DNA of 5,649 bases from an uncultured Coriobacteriaceae bacterium (GTDB lineage: Bacteria; Actinomycetota; Coriobacteriia; Coriobacteriales; QAMH01): the NCBI GenBank assembly GCA_902783175.1, contig CACZQA010000004.1:1-5649 (forward strand), read 5' to 3'. The translations under genes were made by a program, and so were the position numbers. The notes beneath the pieces are model-generated. The model ran no database searches and was not told where the DNA came from. It was given only the letters and a program-made list of their open reading frames with translations. This document shows, piece by piece, positions 5,480-5,649 of this stretch (position 1 is the stretch's first letter; each line of letters opens with the position of its first letter).

Positions 5480-5649
5480 GTGGCTGTATTTCCGCATTTT
5501 CATGTAATTGTCCTCGCCGATGACTACGGCGAGAAACTGTGGCCCATCGCGCGCGAGCAGGCGCCCGCCTGCTTCGCGCCGTTGGCGCCCGATTCCCCTC
5601 AAAGCCTGCTTTCCGCAACGGTGAGCAGCATCTCCGAATTCACGGCATA
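5480..5649 (+). CDS. Partial nucleotidyltransferase-like protein (mannose-1-P guanylyltransferase-like N-terminus, degenerate motif)
   Basis: A GTG at 5480 opens a frame that stays open to the window end (56 codons plus two bases); the remainder is off-window. After eight residues it reads VIVLADDYGEKLWPIAREQA (9-28), then PACFAPLAPDSPQSLLSATV (29-48). This aligns by eye along its whole length with the start of GDP-mannose pyrophosphorylases, typically AVILAGGSGTRLWPLSRE...PKQFLPL...SLLQ.TV. Those enzymes join a sugar-1-phosphate to GTP to make GDP-sugars for surface polysaccharides. Here the Gly-Gly-x-Gly-Thr-Arg nucleotide-binding loop has become DDYGEK, and the lysine of PKQF is missing (PACF), so canonical catalysis is doubtful. 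There is no strong RBS. A small hairpin (AGAA 5467-5470 with TTCT 5474-5477) sits just before the GTG, and the 15-base gap after leuA suggests translation within the leuA transcript. The ATG at 5502 is followed by TAA and is not a start. Confidence 0.55.
   Translation, partial: MAVFPHFHVIVLADDYGEKLWPIAREQAPACFAPLAPDSPQSLLSATVSSISEFTA

Noticed and set aside
1..5649. tRNA or rRNA genes, CRISPR arrays, insertion sequences, attachment sites
   Set aside because: No cloverleaf-like segment, regularly spaced repeat array, transposase frame or flanking duplication was seen when reading either strand.

Overview
The window looks like a chromosomal segment from a GC-rich actinobacterium, most likely a member of the Coriobacteriia (Eggerthella/Slackia/Olsenella-like). 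The coding DNA is strongly biased to G/C in the third codon position. The partial gene at the left edge also has sequence hallmarks (an LTHTSALEYWR start, a SPELLF..A core and GFELCGSYR) that I associate with a lineage-restricted protein family of that class. This assignment rests on pattern recognition, not on a search.

Layout, left to right. Positions 1-518 (minus) hold a 3'-truncated hypothetical gene that runs off the left edge; it appears to start leaderless, with a -10 hexamer six bases before its ATG. A 197-bp AT-rich divergent gap with a CAAAA-containing direct repeat separates it from serA (716-2299, plus). serA encodes a full-length 527-residue type-1 D-3-phosphoglycerate dehydrogenase with a C-terminal ACT domain, and is closed by a clear intrinsic terminator (2331-2358). 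Converging on it from the right is a two-gene minus-strand operon: a HipA-like kinase-fold protein (2918-3736) followed, with an overlap of 23 bases, by a 193-residue protein (2359-2940) with a C-terminal XRE helix-turn-helix. A 156-bp divergent promoter region (3737-3892) contains a perfect 7-bp inverted repeat just upstream of the hipA-like gene. leuA (3893-5464, plus) encodes 2-isopropylmalate synthase. Fifteen bases after leuA, a GTG-initiated frame opens and runs off the right edge; it resembles the N-terminus of a mannose-1-phosphate guanylyltransferase-type nucleotidyltransferase, but with its nucleotide-binding signature badly altered.

How the genes fit together. serA and leuA are ordinary amino-acid biosynthesis genes (serine, leucine). 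The segment between them is an accessory module resembling a hipBA toxin-antitoxin locus in reversed gene order, with an enlarged HTH partner and a palindromic candidate operator.

The most interesting point is that the HipA-like protein keeps the family spacing but has replaced both catalytic aspartates (Ser156 and Ala179 at the positions of E. coli HipA Asp309 and Asp332), so it is a candidate pseudokinase. The right-edge gene is a second possible pseudoenzyme. All functional statements are inferences from sequence pattern alone.
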